In this document: positions 4,383-12,012 of the stretch, one piece after another
Position numbering within the stretch: position 1 is the first letter of the stretch
How the letters are laid out: the number at the start of each line of letters is the position of its first letter
NCBI GenBank assembly: GCA_964577985.1
Contig: CAZOAR010000049.1
Coordinates: 1 to 17,970 of the forward strand
DNA: 17,970 nucleotides
Direction: 5' to 3'
Origin: CAZOAR01 sp964577985
Lineage (GTDB): Bacteria; Gemmatimonadota; CAZMKB01; CAZNLH01
Program-made: the position numbers and the translations under genes
Notes under the pieces: model-generated
What the model saw: only the letters and a program-made list of their open reading frames with translations
Databases searched by the model: none
What the model was told of the DNA's origin: nothing

Positions 4383-7166
4383 CTACGGGATGATTACATC
4401 CTTCAGGTATCGTGCGGTGTACGATGATTCGTGTTCCGCCACATCCTCCGGGGTGCCTTCGGCGACGATCCGGCCACCCCTTTCGCCACCCTCGGGCCCC
4501 AGGTCTATTATCCAGTCGGCCCTGGCGACCACATCGAGGTTGTGCTCGATGACAACTACCGTGTTGCCCGCGTTGACCAGCCGGTTCAGCACCTTCATCA
4601 ATTTGCCGATGTCATACGCGTGAAGACCTGTCGTCGGTTCGTCGAGGAGATAGAGCGATCCCGGTTTCCTGCTGCGTCCTCTCGGTATCCTGGCGAGTTC
4701 CCTGGCTATCTTGATCCGCTGCGCCTCCCCACCCGAGAGGGTTGTCGCCGGCTGGCCCAGTTGCAGGTAACCGAGCCCGACCTCCTGAAGGTGCCAGAGC
4801 GCCTTTCCGACATCCGGTTTCTCATCGAAGAAGAGAATAGCCTCATCCACTGTCATCTCGAGTACGTCGGCGATGTTCTTATCCCTGTATCTGACCTCCA
4901 GTGTCTCACGGCTGAAGCGCCTTCCGTCGCAATCCTCACACCGCACATAGAGATCGGCCAGGAAGTGCATTTCCACCACGAGATATCCCTCGCCCCTGCA
5001 CTTTTCGCATCGTCCTCCCTTAACATTGAACGAGAACCTGCCCGGCCGGTATCCGCGTTTCCTCGCCTCGAAGGTCCTCGCGAAAACCCCTCTTATAGCA
5101 TCGAATCCCTTGATATAGGTAACGGGGTTGGATCGCGGGGTGCGACCTATGGGCGCCTGGTCAACCACTACTACCTGGCCAAGCGGAAGATCCCAGCGGA
5201 CATCTCTCAGCGGCGCCCCGCCATCCAGCTTTCCGAAGGCTATCTTCTCCCGTACTCCCTCGTAAAGGACATTCATCAAAAGGGTGCTCTTACCCGAGCC
5301 GGAAACGCCTGTAATCGCGGTCAGCGTCCCCATGGGAATCTTCACGTCTATCTCCTTGAGGTTATTGCCCGCCGCCGCCTCTACGAACATCCACCCCTTT
5401 CCTTCTCTCTTCCTCTCGCTCGCCGATACCACCCCACTACCACGCTTCTCCCTGAGGCACCTCGAGGTGATTGTGTCGCCATCCAGGAGCTCTGCGTAGC
5501 TCCCGGTGAAGACGATCTCTCCTCCATTTCTGCCCGCGCCCGGTCCGAGTTCCACGAGAAAGTCGGCATTCTCCATCATCCTGCCGTCGTGCTCCACGGT
5601 GAGGACGGTGTTTCCCTGGTCTCTAAGTCGCTTCAGTATGTCTATCAGTCGATCGTTGTCCCTCGGATGAAGACCGATCGTCGGCTCATCGAGTACGTAG
5701 AGGGTGTCCACCAGGCGTCCGCCAAGCGAATTCGCGAGCGCTATCCTCTGCATTTCACCGCCGGAGAGTGTCCTGGTCATCCGATCGAGAAAGAGGTAGT
5801 CGAGACCCACGTTCATCAGAAAGCCGAGCCTGCTCCTGAGTTCCCTCAGGATGTCAACAGCGATCTTCTCTTCGGTGGGAGTAAGTCGCAACGCCTCGAA
5901 AAAGTTCCAGACATCCGACATGTACATAGAGACCATTTCGGCAATTGTCTTTCCGCCCACTGTCACGAAGAGCGCGTCTTCCCGCAACCTCGAACCGTTG
6001 CATTCCCCGCAGTCTCGCAGCGACTGGTAGCGCCGCAGAAAAAACCGGATATGCCTCTTGTATTTCTTCTTCTCGAGCCCCCGCAGAAACGGTATTATCC
6101 CATCGGGGAATGTCTCACCACCGTAGAGCAGTTCCGCGCGGACGTCCTCCTCAAGCCCCTCCCACGGGACATTGATCGGGATTCCGGAACGTGCCGCATA
6201 GTCGAGAAGATCGTAGTGCAATTCCTCGTATCTCGGCTTCGTCCAGGGGTCGAGGGCCCCTTCCTCGAGGGATTTTCGCGGGTCAGGGACGATCCTGTCT
6301 ACGTCGTATTCGAGCCTGTTCCCGAAACCCTTGCAAGCCGGGCATGCCCCATACGGGCTGTTGAATGAGAAAAGATTGGGTGTCGGTTCCGGGAAATCCC
6401 TGCCGCACTCCGAACATCTGAAACCATCAGTAAACCTCTTCAGCCTGCCGTCGGCCGTCTCAACCTCCGCCTCGCCTTCTCCCTCGACAAACGCGGTCTG
6501 AAGCGAGTCTGCGACCCTGTTTCTCGTCTTCTCTCCCAGCGTGATCCGGTCAACCACGACTCTGATGGACTCTTCACCCGCCAGGTCGACCTCGGGCCGA
6601 TCCTCGATCCGTATCGTCTCATCACCGATCCTGACCCTCATGAAGCCAAGCGCCAGGAGGCCGTCCCAGATCGCTGAGTGACTCGCCTTCTCCGAAAACC
6701 TGAGCGGAAACATGACGACGACGCGCAAGCCTTCATCCAGCTTCATCACCTCCTCTGTCGCCCCCTGGACGGTGTCCGCCTTTACTTCCACTCCACAATC
6801 GGGGCACACAGTCGTCCCGACCCGTGCAAAAAGGAGTCTCAGATAGTCATAGATCTCGGTCGCGGTCCCCACGGTTGAACGCGACGTCCTGGTGGTGTTC
6901 TTCTGTTCGATCGCCACCGACGGGCTGATCCCCTCGAGCGTGTCGTAATCGGGCTTCTCCATCCTCTCGAGGAACTGCTTCGCGTACGTGGAGAGTGATT
7001 CCACGTAGCGACGCTGCCCTTCCGCGTAGAGTGTGTCGAAGGCGAGCGAGGACTTACCCGATCCGCTGACACCGGTGATCACCGTCAGTGCCCTTCTGGG
7101 GATATCGAGATCTATTCCCTTGAGGTTGTGCTGCCTCGCGCCGCGGATGGTAATCTTGTCGAGCAT
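4383..7166 (-). CDS. uvrA: UvrABC system protein A (excinuclease ATPase subunit)
   Basis: This 927-residue damage-recognition ATPase of nucleotide excision repair dimerises and loads UvrB onto lesions. There are two ABC ATPase halves. The first Walker A GVSGSGKSS is at 32-40, its signature LSGGEMQR at 467-474 and Walker B VLDEPTIGLH at 491-500. The second has GVSGSGKST at 620-628, LSGGEAQR at 810-817 and LLDEPTTGLH at 840-849. The first zinc module uses C251, C254, C275 and C278, the second C720, C723, C743 and C746. A further CPDC pair sits at 121-124 and CGEC at 386-389. Length is close to the usual 940, with a short C-terminal tail ending DVIIP. The start at 7166 has AGGAAG 8-9 nt upstream. 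It lies 146 nt downstream of tyrS on the same strand. I see no LexA box in the gap, so SOS control is not supported. Confidence 0.98.
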   Translation of the reverse strand: MLDKITIRGARQHNLKGIDLDIPRRALTVITGVSGSGKSSLAFDTLYAEGQRRYVESLSTYAKQFLERMEKPDYDTLEGISPSVAIEQKNTTRTSRSTVGTATEIYDYLRLLFARVGTTVCPDCGVEVKADTVQGATEEVMKLDEGLRVVVMFPLRFSEKASHSAIWDGLLALGFMRVRIGDETIRIEDRPEVDLAGEESIRVVVDRITLGEKTRNRVADSLQTAFVEGEGEAEVETADGRLKRFTDGFRCSECGRDFPEPTPNLFSFNSPYGACPACKGFGNRLEYDVDRIVPDPRKSLEEGALDPWTKPRYEELHYDLLDYAARSGIPINVPWEGLEEDVRAELLYGGETFPDGIIPFLRGLEKKKYKRHIRFFLRRYQSLRDCGECNGSRLREDALFVTVGGKTIAEMVSMYMSDVWNFFEALRLTPTEEKIAVDILRELRSRLGFLMNVGLDYLFLDRMTRTLSGGEMQRIALANSLGGRLVDTLYVLDEPTIGLHPRDNDRLIDILKRLRDQGNTVLTVEHDGRMMENADFLVELGPGAGRNGGEIVFTGSYAELLDGDTITSRCLREKRGSGVVSASERKREGKGWMFVEAAAGNNLKEIDVKIPMGTLTAITGVSGSGKSTLLMNVLYEGVREKIAFGKLDGGAPLRDVRWDLPLGQVVVVDQAPIGRTPRSNPVTYIKGFDAIRGVFARTFEARKRGYRPGRFSFNVKGGRCEKCRGEGYLVVEMHFLADLYVRCEDCDGRRFSRETLEVRYRDKNIADVLEMTVDEAILFFDEKPDVGKALWHLQEVGLGYLQLGQPATTLSGGEAQRIKIARELARIPRGRSRKPGSLYLLDEPTTGLHAYDIGKLMKVLNRLVNAGNTVVVIEHNLDVVARADWIIDLGPEGGERGGRIVAEGTPEDVAEHESSYTARYLKDVIIP

Positions 7167-7291
7167 ATGTTCAGCTTCCTGTTATTACATCGTGACTGTT
7201 CATGATAGTGGAGGAAAGATCAGGATATTACAGAGAGAATTTCTGAAGGAGTTGGCTTCGCACTGTTTCGCGGGAGGCCGCGGCGGATGAC

Positions 7292-7305
7292 TGCCGGGCC
7301 CGGCA
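7292..7305. other. 14-bp perfect palindrome after tyrS
   Basis: TGCCGGGCCCGGCA lies 7 nt beyond the tyrS stop, with no loop bases and no T-run. It is a poor intrinsic terminator and may be incidental or a protein site. The rest of the 146-bp tyrS-uvrA gap shows no clear promoter. Confidence 0.35.
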
Positions 7306-7312
7306 ACATGTC

Positions 7313-8536
7313 TCAGCTCGTGAATGTGACGCGGAGGAATCTGCGTTTTCCTACCTTGATCACGACTACCCTGCTTTCGGGGATATCGAACTGCTCGCTT
7401 TCCACTCTATCTCCCTCAATATACACCGCTCCCTGCTTGACCATCCGCTTCCCCTCCGAGCTCGAGCTCACCAGGCCGACCTTCTTGAGAAGACCTGGCA
7501 GCCATATCTCCGCTTCCGCGCATTCGACCTCTTTCCCGGGAATCTCCTCGGGGAGCTCCTTCTCGACGAAGATCCTGTCAAAGGCCGTCTCGGCGTCGCT
7601 CGCGTCCTCTCTGGAGTGAAAACGCTCGACAATAAGGGCAGCAAGCCGTCTCTTCAAGTCCCTCGGGTTCGCTTCCCCGCCCGACAGGTCTTGCTCGACG
7701 GCCTTCATCTCCTCTTCCCCGAGGCGCGTTAGCAATCTGTAATAGGGTCCTATAAGCTCGTCGGGGATCGACATGACCTTTCCGTACATTTCGGACGGAG
7801 AACTGGTTATCCCGATGTGGTTGCCCAGGCTCTTGCTCATCTTCCGCTCGCCGTCCGTCCCGACGAGGAGCGGCATTATCACGAGCACCTGAGGTTCCTG
7901 GCCGTATTCCCTCTGCAGCGTCCTGCCGAGGAGAAGGTTGAATGTCTGGTCGGTTCCTCCAAGCTCCACATCGGCCTCGAGCGCTACGGAATCATACCCC
8001 TGCGCGAGGGGATAGAGGAACTCGTGAATCGATATCGGTCGATTTTCCCTGTACCTGTTGGCGAAGTCATCCCGTTCCAGCATCCTGGCGACCGTAAAGT
8101 GGGAAGCAAGCGTTATCACTTCCTCAAAGTCCAGTCTCCCGTGCCACTCGCTGTTGTAGGCGAGCATCGTCTTACCCGGGTCGAGTATCTTGAAGGCCTG
8201 TTCCTTGTAAGTAGCGGCGTTTCTTTGGATCTCCTCGCCCGTGAGGCGGGGGCGCGTCACATCCTGCCCCGAGGGGTCGCCGATCATCGCCGTGAAATCG
8301 CCGACAAGGAATGTCACCTCATGGCCCATCTCCTGGAAGGTCCTGAGCTTTTCTATCGATACGGTGTGGCCCAGATGGATGTCGGGGGCCGTCGGGTCGA
8401 AGCCCTGTTTTATCTTGAGAGGATTGCCGCTCCGGAGAGACTTTTCGAACTTCTTCTCGAGCTCCTCCTCCGAGATAACCTCTTCCACTCCGCGCAGGAT
8501 CGCGTCCATCTGTTCTTTTACGGGTGGAAACTTCAT
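7313..8536 (-). CDS. tyrS: Tyrosyl-tRNA synthetase
   Basis: This 407-residue class I synthetase charges tRNA-Tyr with tyrosine in the cytoplasm. The opening MKFPPVKEQMDAILRG and the segment GFDPTAPDIHLGHTV mark the TyrZ-like (second) bacterial subgroup rather than the E. coli type. The HIGH-equivalent is HLGH at 54-57 and KMSKS is at 232-236. Further landmarks are VGDFTAMIGDPSG (78-90), YPLAQGYDS (175-183) and ELGGTDQTFN (191-200), which forms the tyrosine pocket. A C-terminal S4 RNA-binding domain covers about 343-405. The start at 8536 has GGAGG 8 nt upstream. A longer frame back to 8659 lacks a ribosome binding site, and its N-terminal extension has no family match. The gene diverges from the PBP operon. 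A weak TTGCGT-17-TAGATT promoter on the minus strand lies in the gap. No T-box leader is seen. Confidence 0.97.
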   Translation of the reverse strand: MKFPPVKEQMDAILRGVEEVISEEELEKKFEKSLRSGNPLKIKQGFDPTAPDIHLGHTVSIEKLRTFQEMGHEVTFLVGDFTAMIGDPSGQDVTRPRLTGEEIQRNAATYKEQAFKILDPGKTMLAYNSEWHGRLDFEEVITLASHFTVARMLERDDFANRYRENRPISIHEFLYPLAQGYDSVALEADVELGGTDQTFNLLLGRTLQREYGQEPQVLVIMPLLVGTDGERKMSKSLGNHIGITSSPSEMYGKVMSIPDELIGPYYRLLTRLGEEEMKAVEQDLSGGEANPRDLKRRLAALIVERFHSREDASDAETAFDRIFVEKELPEEIPGKEVECAEAEIWLPGLLKKVGLVSSSSEGKRMVKQGAVYIEGDRVESEQFDIPESRVVVIKVGKRRFLRVTFTS

Positions 8537-8662
8537 GCTCGGTTCCTCCAGCACGGGACATTCCTCTGCTACCGGCAACAGGCTGACGTGAACGTAATCT
8601 AATGCCGATGTGCGTCGCACGCAACCTGTGACGGTCTCGGGGCGCAGCCCGCCTGTCAATCC

Positions 8663-8691
8663 TTGACCTTATCTGACGCACGGGTTATGAT
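8663..8691 (+). promoter_or_regulatory. mrcA: Sigma-70 promoter of the PBP1A-RND operon
   Basis: TTGACC (8663-8668) and TATGAT (8686-8691) are exactly 17 nt apart, with one mismatch each to consensus. Transcription would start near 8698. Start codons at 8663 and 8687 therefore lie inside the promoter, which favours the GTG at 8738 for the penicillin-binding protein. Confidence 0.7.
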
Positions 8692-8737
8692 TGAAGCATT
8701 CCAGACCTTGTCAACCCGTGGATGCAAGAGATTCATC

Positions 8738-10873
8738 GTGAAGCAGAGAAGCGCGAAAAGAAAGTCGAGCCTTACGGTCATCCTCTTCATTTCCATGCTC
8801 CTGATTATCTCCTTCGTCCTTGGAGTGGGATACGGGGTATTTCGATATTATCAGGACGACCTTCCCTCGATCGCCAAGCTGGAAATGGACGACACCACCA
8901 CCGGTCTGATCTCCCGGGTCTTCAGCGCGGACAGTACCGTGATCCACGAGTTCTACGAAGAGAAACGAATCCCTGTGTCGCTCCATGAGATCCCCGATTT
9001 CCTGAAAGAGGCGGTAATCGTCATCGAAGACCGGCGCTTCTACTCACACTGGGGCGTAGATTTCATGGGGATCCTCAGGGCGTTCGCGATCAACATTCGT
9101 TACGGTGAGATAGTGCAGGGAGGCAGCACGATAACCCAGCAACTGGCCCGCAATCTCTTTCTTACAGCGGATAAGACAATATCACGCAAGATAAAGGAGG
9201 CCATCCTGGCACTGGAGATAGAGAAGACCTACACAAAGGATGAGATACTGGAGATGTATTTCAACCAGGTCTATTTCGGGTCCGGGGCGTACGGAATCGA
9301 GGCTGCAGCACAGAACTACTTCGGAAAACACGTGGGAGAGCTGACGCTGGGTCAGGCGACCCTGCTGGCGGGAATACCCCGCTGGCCGAGTCGTTACTCT
9401 CCACATCTCAACCTCGAGGCGTCGTTGTCCCGGCGGGCGACCGTACTCGATCTGATGGTCGACGAGGCCTACATATCGCCGGCTCAAGCCGAATCGGCAA
9501 AGGCGGAGCCTGTGGTTCTCAAGGGAAAAGAGACCAGCGAGAAGCTGGCCAGTTACTTTGTGGATTATGTCCGCAAGGACCTCGAAGACAGGTTCGGATA
9601 CAACAGGCTCTACAGGGGGGGGCTTAACATCTACACCTCTCTCGATCTCGGCCTCCAGCAGAAGGCGACGGAGATAATGGAGGCGAACCTGCGGAGGATC
9701 GAATCGCGCTGGAACTATGACCATGTCACCTACGACGAATATGTCGAGAAGATAGAAAACGGCCAGAGGCCGGGAGCCTCTACTCCTTTTCTCCAGGGAG
9801 CCCTGATCGCGCTGGAAGCGAAAACCGGATACATCAGGGCCATGGTAGGAGGGCGGGACTACAACCATAGCGAGTTCAACCGTGTGGTTCAGGCAAGGCG
9901 GCAGCCCGGATCAGTGTTCAAACCGTTCGTTTACACGGCCGCCATCGACAACGGAATCCCGCCATCGACTATCATCATCGATTCGCCCATATCACTCGAG
10001 CAGCCAGGGGACAAGCCGTGGCGCCCCACAAACTACGACGAGAATTTTCACGGCCCGACTACCCTGAGATACGGCCTGAAGAAGTCGATCAACCTCGTGG
10101 CGATAAAACTGTTGATGAAGATCGGTATCCCGACCGTTGTCGAATACGCGAAGCGCATGGGCATAGAGAGCCCCATCCCTGCCGTCGCGTCGATAGCCAT
10201 CGGCGCAGCCTCTGTCACACCGATGGAGGTGACATCCGCCTTCTCCGTATTCGCCAACCAGGGAATACGAGTCGAGCCGCTTGCTGTTGTCCGCGTTGAA
10301 TCGAGGGAGGGTGAGCTGCTATGGGAGAACAAGCCGAGAAAAGAGGCGGTCCTGAGCCCCCAGACGAGTTATATCATGACCTCGATGCTGCAGGCGGTAG
10401 TGGAATCGGGCACGGGGCGAGGTGCGAGGGCGAGGGGATTCAGCAGGCCGGCCGGCGGGAAGACCGGGACGACCAACGATTACACCGACGCATGGTTCGT
10501 CGGGTTCAGTCCGGATATCGTCTGCGGGGTATGGGTGGGTTTCGATCAGCCGCAGACCATCATAAAGAAAGGAACAGGGGCCATGGTCGCACTCCCCGCC
10601 TGGGCGGATTTCATGATAGCGGCCCATAAGGACATCCCCCCGCGGAATTTCCCCGTTCCGCCAGGCATCATAACAAAAAAGATATGCAGCGAGTCGGGAT
10701 TGCTCGCGTCGGAGACATGTCCCAAGAACCTTCTCTACACCGAGATCTTTATCAAGGGCACGGAACCCAACACGGAATGTGACATTCATACCCCCACGCT
10801 GATCGAAGGCGGCAAGGAACTGTGGGATCTCGATCGTCCGGCGAAGGATATCGATGAGAATCTAACGTTTTAG
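8738..10873 (+). CDS. mrcA: Class A penicillin-binding protein 1A (peptidoglycan glycosyltransferase/transpeptidase)
   Basis: This bifunctional enzyme polymerises lipid II into glycan strands and crosslinks their peptides on the outer face of the inner membrane. From the GTG at 8738 it has 711 residues: a basic N-terminus (KQRSAKRK), one membrane anchor at about 11-35, then the GT51 domain with EDRRFYSHWGVD (catalytic Glu97), GGSTITQQLARNLF (near 128-141) and KTYTKDEILEMYFNQVYFG. The transpeptidase domain has SVFK (Ser392 nucleophile, Lys395), SIN at 450-452 and KTGTT at 575-579. The C-terminal tail carries CSESGLLASETC and a further Cys, a common feature of PBP1A/Pbp1-type proteins. I chose the GTG because the promoter at 8663-8691 overlaps earlier starts, though its ribosome binding site is weak and TTG at 8708 is possible. 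It is the first gene of an operon with the RND genes, 14 nt ahead of the adaptor. Confidence 0.95.
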   Translation: MKQRSAKRKSSLTVILFISMLLIISFVLGVGYGVFRYYQDDLPSIAKLEMDDTTTGLISRVFSADSTVIHEFYEEKRIPVSLHEIPDFLKEAVIVIEDRRFYSHWGVDFMGILRAFAINIRYGEIVQGGSTITQQLARNLFLTADKTISRKIKEAILALEIEKTYTKDEILEMYFNQVYFGSGAYGIEAAAQNYFGKHVGELTLGQATLLAGIPRWPSRYSPHLNLEASLSRRATVLDLMVDEAYISPAQAESAKAEPVVLKGKETSEKLASYFVDYVRKDLEDRFGYNRLYRGGLNIYTSLDLGLQQKATEIMEANLRRIESRWNYDHVTYDEYVEKIENGQRPGASTPFLQGALIALEAKTGYIRAMVGGRDYNHSEFNRVVQARRQPGSVFKPFVYTAAIDNGIPPSTIIIDSPISLEQPGDKPWRPTNYDENFHGPTTLRYGLKKSINLVAIKLLMKIGIPTVVEYAKRMGIESPIPAVASIAIGAASVTPMEVTSAFSVFANQGIRVEPLAVVRVESREGELLWENKPRKEAVLSPQTSYIMTSMLQAVVESGTGRGARARGFSRPAGGKTGTTNDYTDAWFVGFSPDIVCGVWVGFDQPQTIIKKGTGAMVALPAWADFMIAAHKDIPPRNFPVPPGIITKKICSESGLLASETCPKNLLYTEIFIKGTEPNTECDIHTPTLIEGGKELWDLDRPAKDIDENLTF

Positions 10874-10887
10874 GAAGAGGCTTCCGC

Positions 10888-12012
10888 ATGAAAAAACTCT
10901 TGTTCGTTCTATCGTTCCCGACCGCTTTGTTGATGCTTTCGGCATCCTCGAGTAGAGCACAGGGGATGCCGCCGACGTCGGTAGAGACGGAGCATGTAAG
11001 CTCCTTGCGGTTTCATGACCAGATAACGCTCGTGGGCCGTACAGAAGCGCGCTCACACAGCCAGATTGTCGCCGAGGTCTCCGGCAGGGTCATTCGCGTG
11101 GATGCCCCGGAGGGGAACCCGGTCCGACAGGGGGCGACGCTGGTCACGATCGAGTCTCGCAACGCACAGTACTCTGTCGAGGCGAAGCGAGCGGAGGTGG
11201 AGCAGGCTAAGGCCCAGGCCGAGCTGAAGGGGAGGGACCTCGAGAGATCGGAAAACCTCTTCAAACAGGGATTGATTTCAGACGGTGATATCGACGAGGA
11301 CCGGGCCGCGGCCATACAGGCGGTAGAGCTGTATCACCAGCGTGAGGCGGAGTTGAAGCAGATGGAACTCGATCTTGATAACTGCCTGATCCGTGCTCCC
11401 TACAACGGGTTCACCGTCCGAAAGATGATAGATATCGGAGAGTGGGTGAGCCCGGGCACACCGGTATATGAGCTGGTTGACCTGAGCAGCATCAAGGTCG
11501 TCGTGGATCTGCCGGAGAAGCACCTCGGGCATGTGGCGATCGGGAGCGATGTCACGATCACGGTCTCGGGCGACACCGGCAGGGTGATAAATGGCAGGGT
11601 GACTGGTATCGCTCCTAACGCGAGCAGCGAGACTCACACATTCCCCGTGATGGTAACGGTCGACAATCCCGGAGATCAACTCGGTGGCGGGATGCTGGTC
11701 CGCGCGACAGTCTCCATGGACGAGATGTTCACGAGCCTCTCCGTACCGAAGGACGCGATAGTAAGGCAGGGCACACAGACGATGGTATACACGGTGGCCG
11801 ACGGCAAGGCGGTCCCGATACCTGTCCAGATAGCGTCTTCGATGGACGACAGGGTAGCCGTTCAGGGACAGGGGCTGAGTGAGGGGATGGCGGTCGTCGT
11901 CAGAGGGAACGAGCGCATCTTTCCGGGGAGCCCGGTCATCACGGGCGACGAAGAGGAACACTCCGCCCCGCCGGATCAGCCGGAATCCGGCCCACAGGGA
12001 GATAAGCCGTGA
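10888..12012 (+). CDS. RND efflux periplasmic adaptor (membrane fusion protein)
   Basis: This 374-residue adaptor would connect the inner-membrane pump encoded next to an outer-membrane channel. A Sec signal peptide covers about 1-25 (MKKLLFVLSF, cleavage after SRAQ or nearby). No lipobox Cys is present, so it is not an AcrA-type lipoprotein. The two halves of the lipoyl/barrel-sandwich domain are at about 55-90 (VAEVSGRVIRVDAPEGNPVRQG in part) and 165-200 (IRAPYNGFTVRK, GEWVSPGTPVYELVD). They flank an alpha-helical hairpin (92-165) rich in Glu, Lys and Ala. A beta-barrel (about 203-275) and membrane-proximal domain follow, then an acidic, Pro-rich tail. The ribosome binding site GGAAGAGG is 7 nt before ATG. 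The stop overlaps the pump's GTG start by 4 nt, which implies translational coupling. No outer-membrane TolC-like partner is encoded in the window. Substrate unknown. Confidence 0.94.
   Translation: MKKLLFVLSFPTALLMLSASSSRAQGMPPTSVETEHVSSLRFHDQITLVGRTEARSHSQIVAEVSGRVIRVDAPEGNPVRQGATLVTIESRNAQYSVEAKRAEVEQAKAQAELKGRDLERSENLFKQGLISDGDIDEDRAAAIQAVELYHQREAELKQMELDLDNCLIRAPYNGFTVRKMIDIGEWVSPGTPVYELVDLSSIKVVVDLPEKHLGHVAIGSDVTITVSGDTGRVINGRVTGIAPNASSETHTFPVMVTVDNPGDQLGGGMLVRATVSMDEMFTSLSVPKDAIVRQGTQTMVYTVADGKAVPIPVQIASSMDDRVAVQGQGLSEGMAVVVRGNERIFPGSPVITGDEEEHSAPPDQPESGPQGDKP

Noticed and set aside
4025..4393. Open frames on both strands over the 48-bp repeat
   Set aside because: No ribosome binding site, and the openness follows from GC-rich repeats. 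The repeat is reported instead.
4431..6368. Long rightward open frame of 645 codons
   Set aside because: It is antisense to uvrA, whose ATPase and zinc motifs are unmistakable. The frame has no family-like motif and results from GC-rich codon structure.
7167..7312. LexA/SOS operator before uvrA
   Set aside because: Fragments such as GAACAGT and TGTTCAT occur, but no full palindromic SOS box of the E. coli or Bacillus type is present.
7817..8602. Rightward 261-codon frame
   Set aside because: It is antisense to tyrS and has no recognisable domain.
9182..9868. Leftward 228-codon frame
   Set aside because: It is antisense to the penicillin-binding protein gene.
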